Source of the DNA: Hemileia vastatrix
Lineage: Eukaryota; Basidiomycota; Pucciniomycetes; Pucciniales; Zaghouaniaceae
Reading direction: 5' to 3'
Assembly: GCA_030280995.1 (NCBI GenBank)
Contig: JASXTE010000002.1
Span: 39,367,183-39,431,182, forward strand
Length of the DNA: 64,000 nt
The first letter of the stretch is position 1; each line of letters starts with the position of its first letter. The translations under genes and the position numbers were made by a program. This document shows, piece after piece, positions 21,720 to 33,901 of this stretch. The notes below the pieces were generated by a model that searched no databases, had not been told where the DNA came from, and saw only the letters and a program-made list of their open reading frames with translations.

Positions 21720-22345
21720 TCAATTAAAATATATTGAATATAACCACATTGTTTTAAACTCTTTTATTATCAAACTTGGTTTAAAAAGATATTTGACATA
21801 ATGGTCAATTATCACACCATCCTCTGTCTCTTCAGTAAGACATCCATCATTAACCAAGTTACTTATAAAGACACTACAATTTTTCTCTATTGGGTTTAGA
21901 TTGGGTGAGTATGGTAGAAGATAAACCAAAGTGCAACCAAATTTTTCCATAATATCTGCTATTTACCCACCATTTTGAAAAGCTGCATTGTCCATTACAA
22001 GGACACTTTTTGTGCCAGATATGGGTTCATCATTGGCAACTGTGGGAAGAATAAAGAGTAACAATGAATAAGAATAAAGAGTAACCATGAGCTTGAAGCT
22101 TTATCAAGAAGAGATTATATAAATAAAATTTCCTCCAAATATTATTCAAATTGTGTGTGGCACACTGTTTCTTCTAAGATGGTAGTTGCTAGTAATCCTG
22201 AAAGAGATATTTCTGGGATAATATTGAAGCAGCTGCCACTCTGAATGCTTCCTATTCCTGGTGTTAATTTACCCATTTTAGCCCATGCCATCTTGAATAA
22301 ACATTAATCTACAGAGATTCCTGACTCATCTGCACAGAAGAATAA
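21720..22345 (-). pseudogene. Tc1/mariner-like (DDE_3) transposase relic
   Basis: On the minus strand ADESGIS with the first Asp is at about 22325. MAWAKMGKLTPGIGS and SGSCFNIIPEISLSGLLATTI follow near 22200-22290. VLVMDNAAFQNGG (second Asp) is at about 21975, and LVYLLPYSPNLNPIEK with the terminal acidic residue is at about 21900. This order is that of the DDE_3/IS630-Tc1-mariner core. Several stops and a gap or introns (around 22030-22130) interrupt the frame, so it is dead. No terminal repeats were identified. Confidence 0.75.
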
Positions 22346-22485
22346 GAATCACATGAGTTGAAAAAAAATAATGGAATTTAGCTCACCAATAAGTACCAGA
22401 CCTTAAGGATTAGAAGTGCCTATCAATGAAAGAAATGAATTCATTTTTCTTTGTCTTACTTAGGATGAACTTTTCTTATGACTTT

Positions 22486-22735
22486 CACCACACAATATGG
22501 GGGGCGGACTTGCTAGCAAGTCCGCAACCTTGGACCCAAATTCACCACAGATTGAACACACATTGATCTATTGACAAAGGAACCATACAATCAGGGATGA
22601 ACACTGCTCATCAGAAAGGTTTTAGATGGGTGTTCAAGTAGAGTTCAGTATGGGTTTAATATGATTTCAGTCTGAGTTCCATCTGAGTTCAGGTTGGGGA
22701 CTTGCTAGCAAGTTCACCCCCTATATTGTGTAGTG
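22486..22735 (+). mobile_element. CACTA-type MITE copy 2 (250 bp)
   Basis: It starts CACCACACAATATGG and ends ATATTGTGTAGTG; TTT flanks both sides. The interior is closely similar to the copy at 5018 but lacks one short internal repeat. Confidence 0.85.
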
Positions 22736-23085
22736 TTTTTTAGACATTTTTAGTCAGTCTACTAGTTTGTGGTGTATTGTTTCCAGAAAAAAATCAAAGC
22801 TGTGTTAATTAATAGAAGGAAGAAGCAAGAAGGAAAGAAAATGGATGGTGGGAGTATCAGGGAATCTATGGCTGGAATACTCAAGCTCAAGCTTTAGGGG
22901 ATTGATCATAGATGTTTGGTTATGGTCAGCTAGCTTTGCTTGTTGAAAGATCTTTCAGGATTCACCACAAGTTTTCTGGGTGAAAATCCTTGAATTTTAT
23001 AAATGAATGCATCAAGAGTTTTTAATATAGCTGTATTTCAACATTTTTCATTTTTGAGACCCCCTATTATATTTGAATTTTATTT

Positions 23086-23358
23086 TGTAATTGTTTTAAT
23101 ATTTTATTTAAGATTTTTCTCTTTTCAATTTACATAAATAAGATTAGTTTTCTGCACCCTTCCTTTTAAATCTTGTTCCTAATTTTCCATTAGTTCTCTG
23201 CTTCCTATTAACTCCACAAGGTATCTAAAAATAAAAAGTAGTGTTTATCAATCAATACATACTGAAAAAATATAAATACTCACCTTGTAGATACTATTTT
23301 ATTTAGAGAAATATATTTTGATACAAATTGAATACAATAAACATTTAGATTCATAACA
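23086..23358 (+). repeat. Left LTR of decayed Ty3 element
   Basis: It shares long stretches with 29598-29828, such as TTACATAAATAAGATTAGTTT, ATACTCACCTTGTAG and AATAAACATTTA. It contains an extra ~40 bp relative to the right copy. Confidence 0.75.
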
Positions 23359-23605
23359 ATTATATTTCACTCATTTCACTATCTTATTTTCTTACTTTTT
23401 AAAAAATTCATATCTCCTTAAAAGAATAAACTTAAGCCATTTAAAATTATTGACCTACAGATGGAAAAAGATAATAAACTCAGTCAAGAATAGACCTTGA
23501 TTCAGAAGATGCAGGAAGAAATACAACAGTTGAAAATACATATTTATTCTCCTTAAACTTCAATCTAAGATTAAAATCTTAAAGAAAAAACATAAAAAAT
23601 CTATT

Positions 23606-24908
23606 TTGGACAACAAACCCTCTAACCTTTACTTTTCAGCATTAAAAAATGTTTCCTTTTCTGGAAATCCCCAAAATTTAAGATCCTTTTTGGTCCACAT
23701 TAAAGGAAAATTATGTTTCTATTCTTCTCATTTTACAGGAACCACAGATAAAATTCTATGTATTTCCAAAAATTTTCAAGTGCCTTCCTGATAAGCCACC
23801 ATCAATTGGAATAAATTTGTGAATTTTTATAGTATAACAAAATGCCATGGCTCAAGGCATTACTGAGAATTACCTGGACTTCTTGGATATGGAACAAAAA
23901 CTCCTTTCATTGGACTCAGTGGACACCTTTATTGATGCACTTATTTCCTATCTTGGGGAAAAGGCAGCACATAACTCAGACTACAAAAAATTAGATATAT
24001 GTGCTCAGGGCAAACAGGGCTTTAACAAATATATTAGTGATTTCCTCTCTCTATTTACATTACTGACAATGAAAACCATGACTGAGCCATACAATTCATG
24101 AAGGGTCTAAACCATTCCATCTAAAAAATTTTGATTCGTATACATGATTAACTTAGCATTACCCAATCTCTTAGAACCTATTGGAGAAGTGTAAGTAGTT
24201 TGTGACTCTACCTACTGAGTTTTATTTTAAATAGGAGTACTATCCAAGCTTCCCTTTCACAGGAGGTTTATGTTTATGAAACCCCCAGTCACTCCTCTCT
24301 TTGGTTTCATTATTCAGGCATAAGTCATGTAGTCAGCATCTCTTAGCACCTATGTAGGATGATATAAGACAGCAGGACACTAGATTTTCCTGAAACTCTA
24401 ATCAACCACCCCACTAAGGTGGGGAAGCCCTTCATATGGATTCCCCTGAAAATCAGGTCTTCCCTGGTTAGAATAATACCCCTATGATCTTAGATGTCCT
24501 TTCAGTAACTCAACTGAAAGACTTAGCAGGTACTATCTCTGAAAAATCCTTTCCACCTTTAACAGGTGAAGAATTCCTTTTATGTCAAAAAAAAATTGTT
24601 TCAAATTTTGACATTTGTATTTGGGAAAATATAATCCTTTTGGATTTTAAGTCTGTCCTTATTTCCCTGATTTGAAAAAGAAGACAAAAAAATCTGTAGC
24701 ATCCATCAAAAATGCTATCACCAAATCCAAGAAGTCATCTGAAAAGCAAAACCCCACCTCTAACTCAAAAACCATTACAACCTCAGTGTCTTCAATTCTT
24801 CCCTCCTTACATCAAGTCCATAAAATACTAGACTATTCCTCTTTTACCTATAAAATTAATGTCACAAGCCTCATGGATACAATTTGGTCAGATGCAGAGT
24901 CTATGTAA
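23606..24908 (+). pseudogene. gag remnant of decayed Ty3 element
   Basis: Frames include LKNVSFSGNPQNLRSFLVHIKG (like the start of a Ty3 gag domain), AQGITENYLDFLDMEQKLLS and QGFNKYISDFLSLFTL. They are in different frames separated by stops. No zinc knuckle was recognised. Confidence 0.55.
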
Positions 24909-25418
24909 ACAATAGCCATAGCTTCTATCTCCTCCAAAATATATATTACACTTCCCATTTCTCTCATTAGTTCTGATACTGACTCCTTTATCATTCCATT
25001 GTTTATAAAAAACAGTCAACCATTCATCCTGTTATATTTTTCCATTTCCTCTTACTTTTTTTAAAGCTTTAGTCCTCATTGAATCAGGAGCTGGTGGAAA
25101 CTTTGTGAATGGATCATTATTTTATGTTTAGGGTGGTCCTCCACATCTTGATCTCTGCTGATATGTAAAATAGCTAATGGATCAGTTTTAAAGGGAAGTC
25201 TAATTAATACACAGGCTCTGGGAAATATTACTATTCACTCTACCCCTTCTAAAATTTTGTTTAATACTGCATTAAACATAGTAAAGCTTGAGAAATCTAT
25301 ATTTTTATTGGGTAAATCCTGGTTACATCAATTGAAAGGTTGTCTATGATATCATACAAATATTTTAATATTTCCTTTTCATGCTCCTAGTTATTCCTTA
25401 AATTCACCAACAATCCTG

Positions 25419-27240
25419 TTGAATGTTATTGCTAGCCCAAATTTTCTTACTTTACATAATGTTACTCATTCTTTAAGACCTAAAATTGCTTACTATAAAG
25501 ATCTTATTTATCATTCAGCGGCTAAATTAACACAGTTTTGTCCTAAAATTGACATACAGATTAATCTGACTCTGGGAAAAAAACTGCAAATAAGTAAACC
25601 TTATCCTTTGCCATTTCAGCAAGAAAGCTTACTGAAAAGTTACATTGATGATTTAATTTCTAATGGTTTTATATAATTTTCCTCTTCTCCCTCTGCTTCT
25701 CCTATATTTTTTCTTACATCTCACAATAAAGCACCACATTCCTGTGTAAAATGCAGGAGATTAAACCCTATAATTTTTAAAGATGATTTGACTCTAACCT
25801 CTATACCTAACTTTTTTACTCTGCTTTCTAGGAAACAATATTTTTTCTAAATTGGATTTACATATGGCTATCAATCTTCTCCAAGTTGCACCAGGTCATG
25901 AATGTAAGACAACTTTCAAAACACTATGGAGTCTTTATGAATACTTAGTCATGCCATTTGGCCTTTGCAATTCTCCTTCAGTTTTTGAATGATATGTGCA
26001 ATGGTTCTGGTGTGTTGGGTCTAAACATATACTATATTATCTACATTAACAACATAAGAATATTTTCTGACACATATAAAAATCATCTTTCTAATCTTTG
26101 TAAAGATTTTTGCATGTTAAGATCTGAAAATAATTTTATTTTCACTGAAAAATGTAGATTTTTGCAAAGCAGTTTTGAGTTTTAAGGCTTCAAATTTTCA
26201 GGGAAAGGGATCAAGATTACACAAGAGAAATTTAATACTATTATGGATTGGCCTCTTTCATTAATGGCAGCCCAAACTATAAAATTTTTAGGTTTTAATA
26301 ATTTTTATCACAAATTTATACCACATTTTTTTTTCCTTGACTTTGCAATTGACTGATGAAACCTGTGAAAAAGATCCCTTATCTCTTTCTTCCCCTATCT
26401 TTTAACAATATTTTTTAGCACTTAAGGATCATTTTTCCAAAGAAATTCTTTTACAACATATTAAATTTGATGCCCTGTGGGTCTTACAGGTTAACTGCCC
26501 TGGTTTTGCCTTAGCAGAAATCCTATCTTAACCAGATGAGAACAAAAAGTTTATTCCAGTTGCTTTTCACTCTTGCAAACTCACTGACTCAGAGCATAAC
26601 TGGAAGTTCTATTATCAGGAACTACTAGCCATAGTAGAAGTTTCTATGGTTTGGATAGCATGGTTGATTAATAAAACAGACCCAGTTCTAGTCTATTCCG
26701 ATCATACTAACTTTAAATATTAAATTACTAACCAGAAAATTTTTCCTTGAAAGCAGCTCTAGACCTCTTTTTTTAGCCCTTTTAATCTTTCAATTCTTCA
26801 TATTCCAGATAGAAAAATTCCAGCTAATACCCCATCAAGGAATCCTAATTATTTTTTTCCTACACCTTTTGATCAACAATTATTACTTACACCCTATGTC
26901 TTAAAATTAGGTGTCACAGTGTTGGCATTACATTTAAAAAATCAATTCCTTTTATTCCAAACCTGATAATGTTTTAATGCTAACTGGTTCTTATACAACT
27001 TTCACTGATACAGACAAAGCTGATTTGGAATTTAGGGAAAGTTATTGGTGGTTTTTCAATTTATTATCTGCACCCAAAGTCCTTCATTTTGAGCTTGTCC
27101 ATACATATCATGATTCATCTTTAACTGGACATCTGGGTCCCAATAAAAGATTAGAATAGTTAAAAAGAACTTATTATTAGCTCACAGTTCAAAAGGTTGT
27201 CATATATTTTGTCAGCCTAGGTATACCCAGGACTTAGTAA
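25419..27240 (+). pseudogene. pol remnant (reverse transcriptase, RNase H, integrase zinc-binding part)
   Basis: The start of the reverse transcriptase is visible as KKLQISKPYPLPFQQESL with IDDLISNGFI. Frames then read FKDDLTLTSIP and a degenerate catalytic segment (IYYIIYINNIRIFS in place of YxDD). Near 26560-26700 are RNase H-like pieces (FHSCKLTDSEHNW, VYSDHT). LVHTYHDSSLTGHLG at about 27095 is the HHCC zinc-binding region of integrase. Many stops. Confidence 0.7.
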
Positions 27241-28395
27241 TTATTATGTTTAAAATAAGATAACCTTAATTAAATTAAGCTTATAAGTTAAAATTAAGGC
27301 TATAATACTTATATATATGGTTATAACACATATATATATAATTATTACACTATTATATGACTTATAGTAGTTTAAATAGCTTATCCATAGCCTAATAATA
27401 CTTATTAAGGTCTTAATGGAGTAATAATATACTTATCTTAAGTGATATTAAGTAATTATAGACATACATAAGCTTATATGTATACATAAACCTCATATTC
27501 AGTGAAATATGTAGTTATATTATGTATAGTTGGGTCTATAAGTGGGTTTTGAACTCTTAATAGCCTATAAACTTTATTTTTCTGCTTATTTTAGGTCATA
27601 TGGACATATTCAGTGGACTCACAACGCCTACACAAGCATATACACCTTTTTCAGGCGCATATATCCAGTTTGGACAGCTTAATCTGCTTCCTTTGATGGA
27701 TTTTCATGAATTTATGGGTTGGGATATCATTACTGGGCTAATATGGATGCTTGAGGATGTAATTGGGGGCTTGGACAGATAATTTGGTTCTTTATATGCT
27801 TTGGGGTTCATTATATACTCTTTGGATGAGTTATTTTGCCTGTTTCCTCATGGTATCTGCTTTTATCTTTTTATTCTATTTATGGTATGGGTCTGTGGTA
27901 TCATTAATTGTGATGGAGGGTCCTTACTAGAGGTCTGGGTGTTGAAAATTCTTGAAGTGTACACCATGGGGAGGTTATGGGCCCTCACAGTTCTGTAATT
28001 TCCGGGGATAGCAGTGACATCATCTGGATTGAAGGTCTGTGCACTCCAGTGGATTTTGGTATAAGTGAGGGAGGATTTGATGGTTTATTAGACATCACTT
28101 ACTTACTACACATCAAATAAATACTATTAAACATTTATTATCATATATAAATATATTATAAAGCATTTAAAAATTGATATTATCTTTATATAAGCTATAA
28201 CTAAATTTTATTTACCTATTTCCCACCACTAGCACACATAAAAATCCAAGTATTGTGAGTATATATTGAGAATAACTATTTTATTAGTCTTCCCCTGAGG
28301 TTTAATCACTAAATTATTTAACAATAAGTAGTTGGGCCATTAATATTTACTATTAAATCATACTTAGATACTAGCACACACTGACATATTTCATC
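27240..28395. other. Unidentified ~1.15-kb insertion within the decayed pol
   Basis: The integrase frame stops at about 27240 and resumes at about 28400. The intervening DNA is AT-rich with a mixed-composition centre (27600-28010) and no convincing ORF. It may be a solo LTR of another family; clear TG...CA ends with a target duplication could not be fixed by eye. Confidence 0.45.
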
Positions 28396-28399
28396 AAAA

Positions 28400-29590
28400 A
28401 TTGTGATATTTTCCAATGGAACTCCACAGATAGACAAGGATTAAAAGGTATGTTGAAAACTTTAGATATTCGGACTCTGCTCTGGTCAGTCATAGGTATG
28501 GATTTTGTAGTTAAGCTACCCATATCTCAAGGTTTCAATCCAATCTTGGTTATTGTGGATCTTTTTACAAAGGGGGCTCATTTTATTTCTATACAAGAAC
28601 CAATGAATTTTTCTCAATTAGCTGAAATATTCTTGGATAAATTTTTTTTTATCATGTTCGACCTGAAAAGATATTTATTTGCAGAGAATTAGTGTTAATT
28701 TCCCAATTTATGAGAAAATTTTACAAAAAATTAAAAATTAAGGCTGCTCCTTTTACTGCTTATAACCCCCAAAAAAATTTTCAAACCAAACATACCAATA
28801 AAACCTTAGAGGCATATCTACAAAATTTTATTTCCTGTAGACAGGATTAATGGGGTTTTTGGTTGCCTATTTCTGAATTCTGTTTCAATAACTCGATGTC
28901 ATCTTTGACAAAAATGTCACCTTTTTTTAATGTATGGTCGTTACCCTAGATTTGAATTAATTACATATGTTTCTTCAGCACCAGCTGTTGAGGGAATTTC
29001 TGAAAATATTCAAGTAATTCACAAGAAATTAGTTCAAGCACCAGCTCTTTCTAAAGTGGCACTGAAAAAAATACAACAAGAATACTCAAGACTCACAACT
29101 GTATAAAATTAGAGATTGGGTTCTTCCACTAAGAAAATACATAAAATCTAATTAGCCCACTCCAAAATTAGCCTTCTGAAAAATATGACCATTTCAAATA
29201 TTAGAAGCTATTGTACCAATTGGGTAAAAATTGAATTTACCAGCTGAGTTTTTATGTCTTCATCCAATCTTTAATTTTAATTTATTATCCCCTTATAAGA
29301 ATCCTTCCAGCAGTATGCTTAGACTTCAGTGGGACAAATCACACAATACAGGTCTAGATTTGAAAAAACTCCCTTACTTAGGAAGTTATAGAATTAAAGA
29401 AATATTTAATTACAGGAAACTTTCTTTTCAAAATGAATATCTCTTTCTGTTAGAAGATTCAACAGTTGAAGATTCTATCTGGATTCCTCTCTCTGAAATC
29501 CCTACTTCTTTTAATAATATTTTACAAGATTTTCATTCTAGTAAACCCCAAATCTTTTTACAAGTAAAATTACAGTTAAGGGGAGAATAG
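28400..29590 (+). pseudogene. Integrase core and chromodomain-like remnant of decayed Ty3 element
   Basis: LLWSVIGMDFVVKLPISQGF and ILVIVDLFTKGAHFI contain the first integrase Asp. The core is then broken by stops. At 29390-29560 YLGSYRIKEIFNYRKL with YLFLLEDSTVEDSIWIPLSE resembles a C-terminal chromodomain. A purine-rich stretch (AAGGGGAGAATAG) precedes the right LTR at 29598. Confidence 0.65.
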
Positions 29591-29597
29591 TCATAAT

Positions 29598-29828
29598 TGT
29601 AATTGTTTTCATATTTTATATAAGATTGTTCTATTTTCTATTTACATAAATAAGATTAGTTTTCTCAACCCTTCCTTTTATTTCCACAAAGTATCTAAAA
29701 ATTAATAGTAGTGTTTATTTATCAATACATAATGGATGAATATATATACTCACCTTGTAGGTACTATTTTCTTTAGAAAAATATCTTTTGATAAAAATTG
29801 AATAGAATAAACATTTAAATTCATTACA
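29598..29828 (+). repeat. Right LTR of decayed Ty3 element
   Basis: It begins TGTAATTGTTTTCATATTTTAT after a polypurine-like stretch and ends near ATTCATTACA. The match to 23086-23358 is good but the copies have diverged by indels, indicating an old insertion. Confidence 0.75.
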
Positions 29829-30874
29829 AAATTACACATGAGTGAGAAAATATTCAACACTATATTTAACAACCTTCAAGCTCACAATTTCTTTGGATAT
29901 GAAAAAGAGTAAGTCTATTTATATTTGATACATATCAAATAGAATTGAATATGTTATAACAGGATTGTTTCAGTAAGATTGGTTTGAAACCAGGTCAAAA
30001 TATTACTAGTTTAATTTGACAAATAGCATATAGAATCTCAGCTGATTGCATAGATGAGTATGCAATAATAGGAGAAACAACCACTTCAAAATGTCTGAAA
30101 AAATTTATCAATGATATAATTGCTTTGTATAAAGTGTTTCTCAGTATCAGCCAACTGGACTCCAGAAAGAACCAGAGAAAAGGAGGTACCTCTGAAACAG
30201 TATATCTACAATAATGACCAAGGACATAAAACCCCCCACTTAGTCATTAAAGCCAGTCCAACACTACCGCTGTGATCCCCCATTAACAATTTCATCCAAA
30301 AAGATACTCCATAAGAAAAATTAAAAGGAAAAATCACCATATGTTTGACAAGTATCCCCCCAGCTACAATATCTATTAAATATATTTTCACCCCACAGAA
30401 AATACTAGATAAGGGAAAGAATAAAGAAGAAGAAGAAGAAGAAAAAGAAAAAGTTAAAATAAAAATAAAAATAAAAACTGCAAATGATGACTCTTTTTTT
30501 TATTATTTTTATTTTTATTTTATATATAATCTTTTATTTCCACACAAAATATCCTTCTTTCTTAGCAAAGTGAGATATGGGCACACTGCCTTAGTGAGAG
30601 TATCAGCACACATTTGAGAAGTAGGAACCTATTCTAGAGTAGCTTATTTGAGGAAGAGTGGTTCATTTAAAATGTAAAACAATCTATCAACCTGCCTTGT
30701 TCTTTTATCCTCAGGATTATCTTTTGAATTTGCTATTTCATTTTTTTTTTCAAAAAATATTTTCATTAGAGAAATTTCAGCAAAGCTATATTTGAGTAGA
30801 TTTTAAATCCAGATAGTATCCTTAATACCCATTCCAAGTTAGACATATTAAGCTGTCATTGAGGAGTCACTAAC
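29829..30874. other. AT-rich spacer with dispersed repeat and GAA-type microsatellite
   Basis: No gene recognised. The stretch 30141-30235 (TATCAGCCAACTGGACTCCA and following) recurs at about 35455-35540 in the same orientation, so it is a dispersed repeat of unknown type. A GAA/AAAAT-rich simple repeat lies at about 30423-30475. Confidence 0.5.
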
Positions 30875-31840
30875 TTTCAGCCAGGATGTACCAGGAGCCC
30901 AGTAAATGCTATTTGAACTTTTAGGACTTGAAAGAGAGCACAAAATTATGTATTTAATTTATATAAATTAATATTATATCTCATAATAAAATTATATATA
31001 ACTATTTTATTAAAACAAGTGTTATAATAATTTTGGTCATTATAATATATATATATACTTTAAATAAACATAAAATAAATTATACTCCATAAAATATTCC
31101 CACATTTTTTTGTATTTAGAAATTTTAAAACAATGATTAATTAGTCATAATATTTTATTGTACTTATAAGTTTAAATATTGACTTATAATGAAATTAATT
31201 AATTATTTAGTGATACATAATAATTAATACATTTGATATCATATAATACATAAATAATGGGCACTTTTTTGACTCATAATTGTTTCATTGAAATTATTCA
31301 ATTATTTAAAATAATTACATTCCCATATTTTAATTTAAAATAATTATTTTATTATTTAAAATAGTAAATTTTTAAATTCCACTTTTAACTGGCTATTAAA
31401 AAAACTATAGTACATATTTTGATTTAAACTAGTTATTTTTTACATATCTCACACCTATTAGGGGGAATCAAAGCTAGAAATTTGTAAAGATTTAAAACGT
31501 AATTCACAAGACCAAATGAAAGCCACAAACTTTATATCGATTCCCATTAAAAAGTTGTTTTTGGGTGCACAATATGGCATATTTAAAAACATAATCATGG
31601 TTGATTTGGTGGATATAAGAGGTGTTTTAAAATTGAAGATTTCTAATATTGATACCCCCTATTAATGTGTAATATAGAGGGGGAAAATATCTTGGTAGAA
31701 TATGGGCTCTTATGTGCTTTAGTAAAATATGTCATATTCACCCCTTGAATATTATCAATTGTAGTTACTTGTTATTGTGTGTCTTATTGTGGCACTTCAG
31801 AGGTCCCCTTTTCTTATAAAAGGTCCTTTGGGTAAACACA
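30875..31840 (+). repeat. Ty3 LTR relic (plus orientation), interrupted by a MITE
   Basis: It begins TTTCAGCCAGGATGTACCAG with GCCCAGTAAAT, like the LTR at 800. It contains the equivalent TATA-type CTTATAAAAGGTCC at about 31813. A 201-bp MITE sits at 31460-31660. The 3' part is replaced by copia sequence after about 31840. Confidence 0.6.
31460..31660. mobile_element. 201-bp MITE with Harbinger A/B-like AGGGGG termini
   Basis: The left end is AGGGGGAATCAAAGCTAGAA and the right end, inverted, AGGGGGTATCAATATTAGAA. ATT occurs on both sides (31457-31459 and 31661-31663), exactly the target duplication of element B. It is probably a short non-autonomous relative mobilised by the same kind of transposase. 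Confidence 0.75.
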
Positions 31841-33300
31841 TGAATCTAATAATTGGTTGAGGCTGAGAAAGGATTTTTGATAGTAAAGACCCATTTAAAA
31901 TTAGTGAGTTTAGCTTCAGGGGGAAGTTTCTCTTCATACCAGACATCAATATCTTTCATTTTTGAAAATACCTTCATGCAATATTTTTCCCATTAACAAA
32001 AATCAGATGAGAGCATGGCTTTAAAGTGAGTACTGGGAATGATTGATGATAGGTAAAATCCTTTTTTAATTGTATAAGTGATGGATTTTTCTTGAGATAT
32101 GAGAGTTCTTTCATCTTTTAAATAACCAAGTTCCATTTTGTTGAGGATTTGATCAAGGAAAAATTATGAAGTAGGGGCTTTATAAACAGAACCATGAGCT
32201 GGGAGGTTGTCATCAGAGACATTTCCATTGCATATTCAAAAAAGTGTTTTTTTCTTCATGCCAAACAATTCAACCAGAATTATTCAAAGAATAACCTACA
32301 CATCTACAAAACAGAGCATTTTAATCCAGTCTTTTGCAAGTTTATTTCTGGATGTGAAAATAAGAAGTTTCTCCAAAAATTTGAAAATTAGAATTGTTGG
32401 GGTCACAATTATACATTAGATGCAAAGTAGTTATGTAAACAGTTATGAAATTAGGAAGACATTTATGGAAATGAGCTTTCCATATGTAAACAATACCCCA
32501 GAAAAATTTAGGAAGTTCTCTAGCAATAAGGATAGTATTAGTCATATCTCTAAAAGTGTGGTTGAAAAATTTATCTGTGCCATTTTTTTCATGATAGTAA
32601 GGACAAGTAACTTTGTGAGTTTCTCCAATGTCAGACAAAATTTTAGCCATCTGTTTACTATGCATTCAACCTCCATTGGTCCTCAGATCTTGAAGTTTCT
32701 TTCCAATGAAATTTCACAAATTTTTATAAAAGGAAAAAAAAGCTGAAGAAGAATCAGATTTAGCTTTGAGAAAAAGTACTTCACCATATGAAGTTGAACT
32801 TTCTTTAAAAATATCTGCCTATATAGCACCATCGACCATAGGATCAATAGGACCATCTAAATCAACAACAATATGGCTCATCAAAGACTCTTGTTGTTTT
32901 TCACATGATGATGATGCTTTCCTTGTACTTTTATAAATTGAAAGAACTTCCTAATTGATGGATCCAGGTGGAATTAAATGAGGAAGGCCGGGCCCCAAAG
33001 ATTGACAGATGAGTTGCTTAACAAATTTTTCACTGGCATGCCCTAGTTTTCTGTGCCAATCTATTAGGGAGCATTTCATTGATGGGGCACACTTAATGAC
33101 TTCATTCTTTTTTGAAAGTGTGAAAAAAGTGGGTTGTAGAGAAGAAGGATTAGTGCTTTTACTTTTTGTGTCATTAAAATTTGATTCATTTGTGGCCATT
33201 ATTAAAGATTCCTGAGAAGTGATGTTTGATTTATTCATCTAGTATTGGTACAAGTAGTGTGGCTTCTATTAAGTTTCAACATCAAGTTTCAGTTCTGATT
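31841..33300 (-). pseudogene. Decayed Ty1/copia pol fragment
   Basis: On the minus strand the gag-pre-integrase signature IDWHRKLGHASEKFVKQL lies at about 33050. Then come FLKAKSDSSS with LQDLRTNGG (integrase core, near 32680-32760) and THKVTCPYYHEKNGTDKFFNHTF (end of the core, about 32600). LPKFFWGIVYIWKAHF and IFGETSYFHIQK follow near 32350-32480. KPEAKLTNFKWVFTIK-like residues near 31860-31920 suggest the start of reverse transcriptase. The frame is broken at several places; LTRs were not identified. Confidence 0.75.
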
Positions 33301-33710
33301 TACATGAGTAATACATAAGTTTAAATTTAATCATTTTGGATTCTTGGTTTAGTGTTAATTCATTGGTTGGACAGTATAAAGCACCCACAGTATAGCTAGT
33401 AGTTTCTAAAAAGTTCTTCCCAATTATCAGAAGCCTCATTTAACATAGGCACATTTTTAGTGACATTAAATATCAACTGCATTATTTCTAGTTTTTTTCA
33501 TTAAAGACAGGGCGTGTGCAAGAGTTTAGGGGGTAGATAGATAGGTGGGGGCTGGAGAGGATCAGGGTGAAGGAGATTCTGAAACAGTGGGTATTATTTC
33601 AACTGGTGCTTAGGAGTTTAAGAGACAACTAATGAAAGTGAAGGAGAAGAGTCTTCTGGAGAGAGGTAAGAGTTCCAAGAAAATTTGAGGTTTTTCAAGA
33701 AAGGTAAAGG

Positions 33711-33901
33711 CACCAGAAAAAAATGTGGGCATCTGATAGCAGGTGCCAATCGCTATCTTTGATTTGATTCAGTTTTGGTAAGACTGCTCACTGAACACTA
33801 AAAAGGCCAGCTTTCACAGAATAAAATCTTATTTATTCTTGAATTACACATGGATTGAAATATTAGAACCTGTTAGCTGGTGCCAGGTTTTTTTTGTGGT
33901 G
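33711..33901. mobile_element. CACTA-like MITE of a second family, copy 1 (about 191 bp)
   Basis: The left end reads CACCAGAAAAAAATGTGGGC followed by ATCTGATAGCAGGTGCC. The right end, inverted, reads CACCACAAAAAAAACCTGGC followed by ACCAGCTAACAGGT. Flanking triplets are AGG and AGA, one mismatch from a 3-bp duplication. Ends in CACC and subterminal palindromes recall the first MITE family, though the sequence is different. Confidence 0.6.

Larger units (their letters stand above)
23086..29828 (+). mobile_element. Decayed Ty3/gypsy retrotransposon with short LTRs
   Basis: Related flanking repeats at 23086-23358 and 29598-29828 both begin TGTAATTGTTTTNATATTTTAT and end near ATTCATNACA, so they are taken as LTRs (231-273 bp). 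Between them are broken frames of gag and pol in the expected order. The internal sequence is riddled with stops and frameshifts and is interrupted by about 1.15 kb of unrelated DNA (27240-28395). This family differs from the 10-kb element at 48166. Confidence 0.8.

Noticed and set aside
23056..23068. Isolated GACCCCCT followed by ATT, like a Harbinger right end
   Set aside because: No matching AGGGGGTC left end was found upstream, so the resemblance may be chance.
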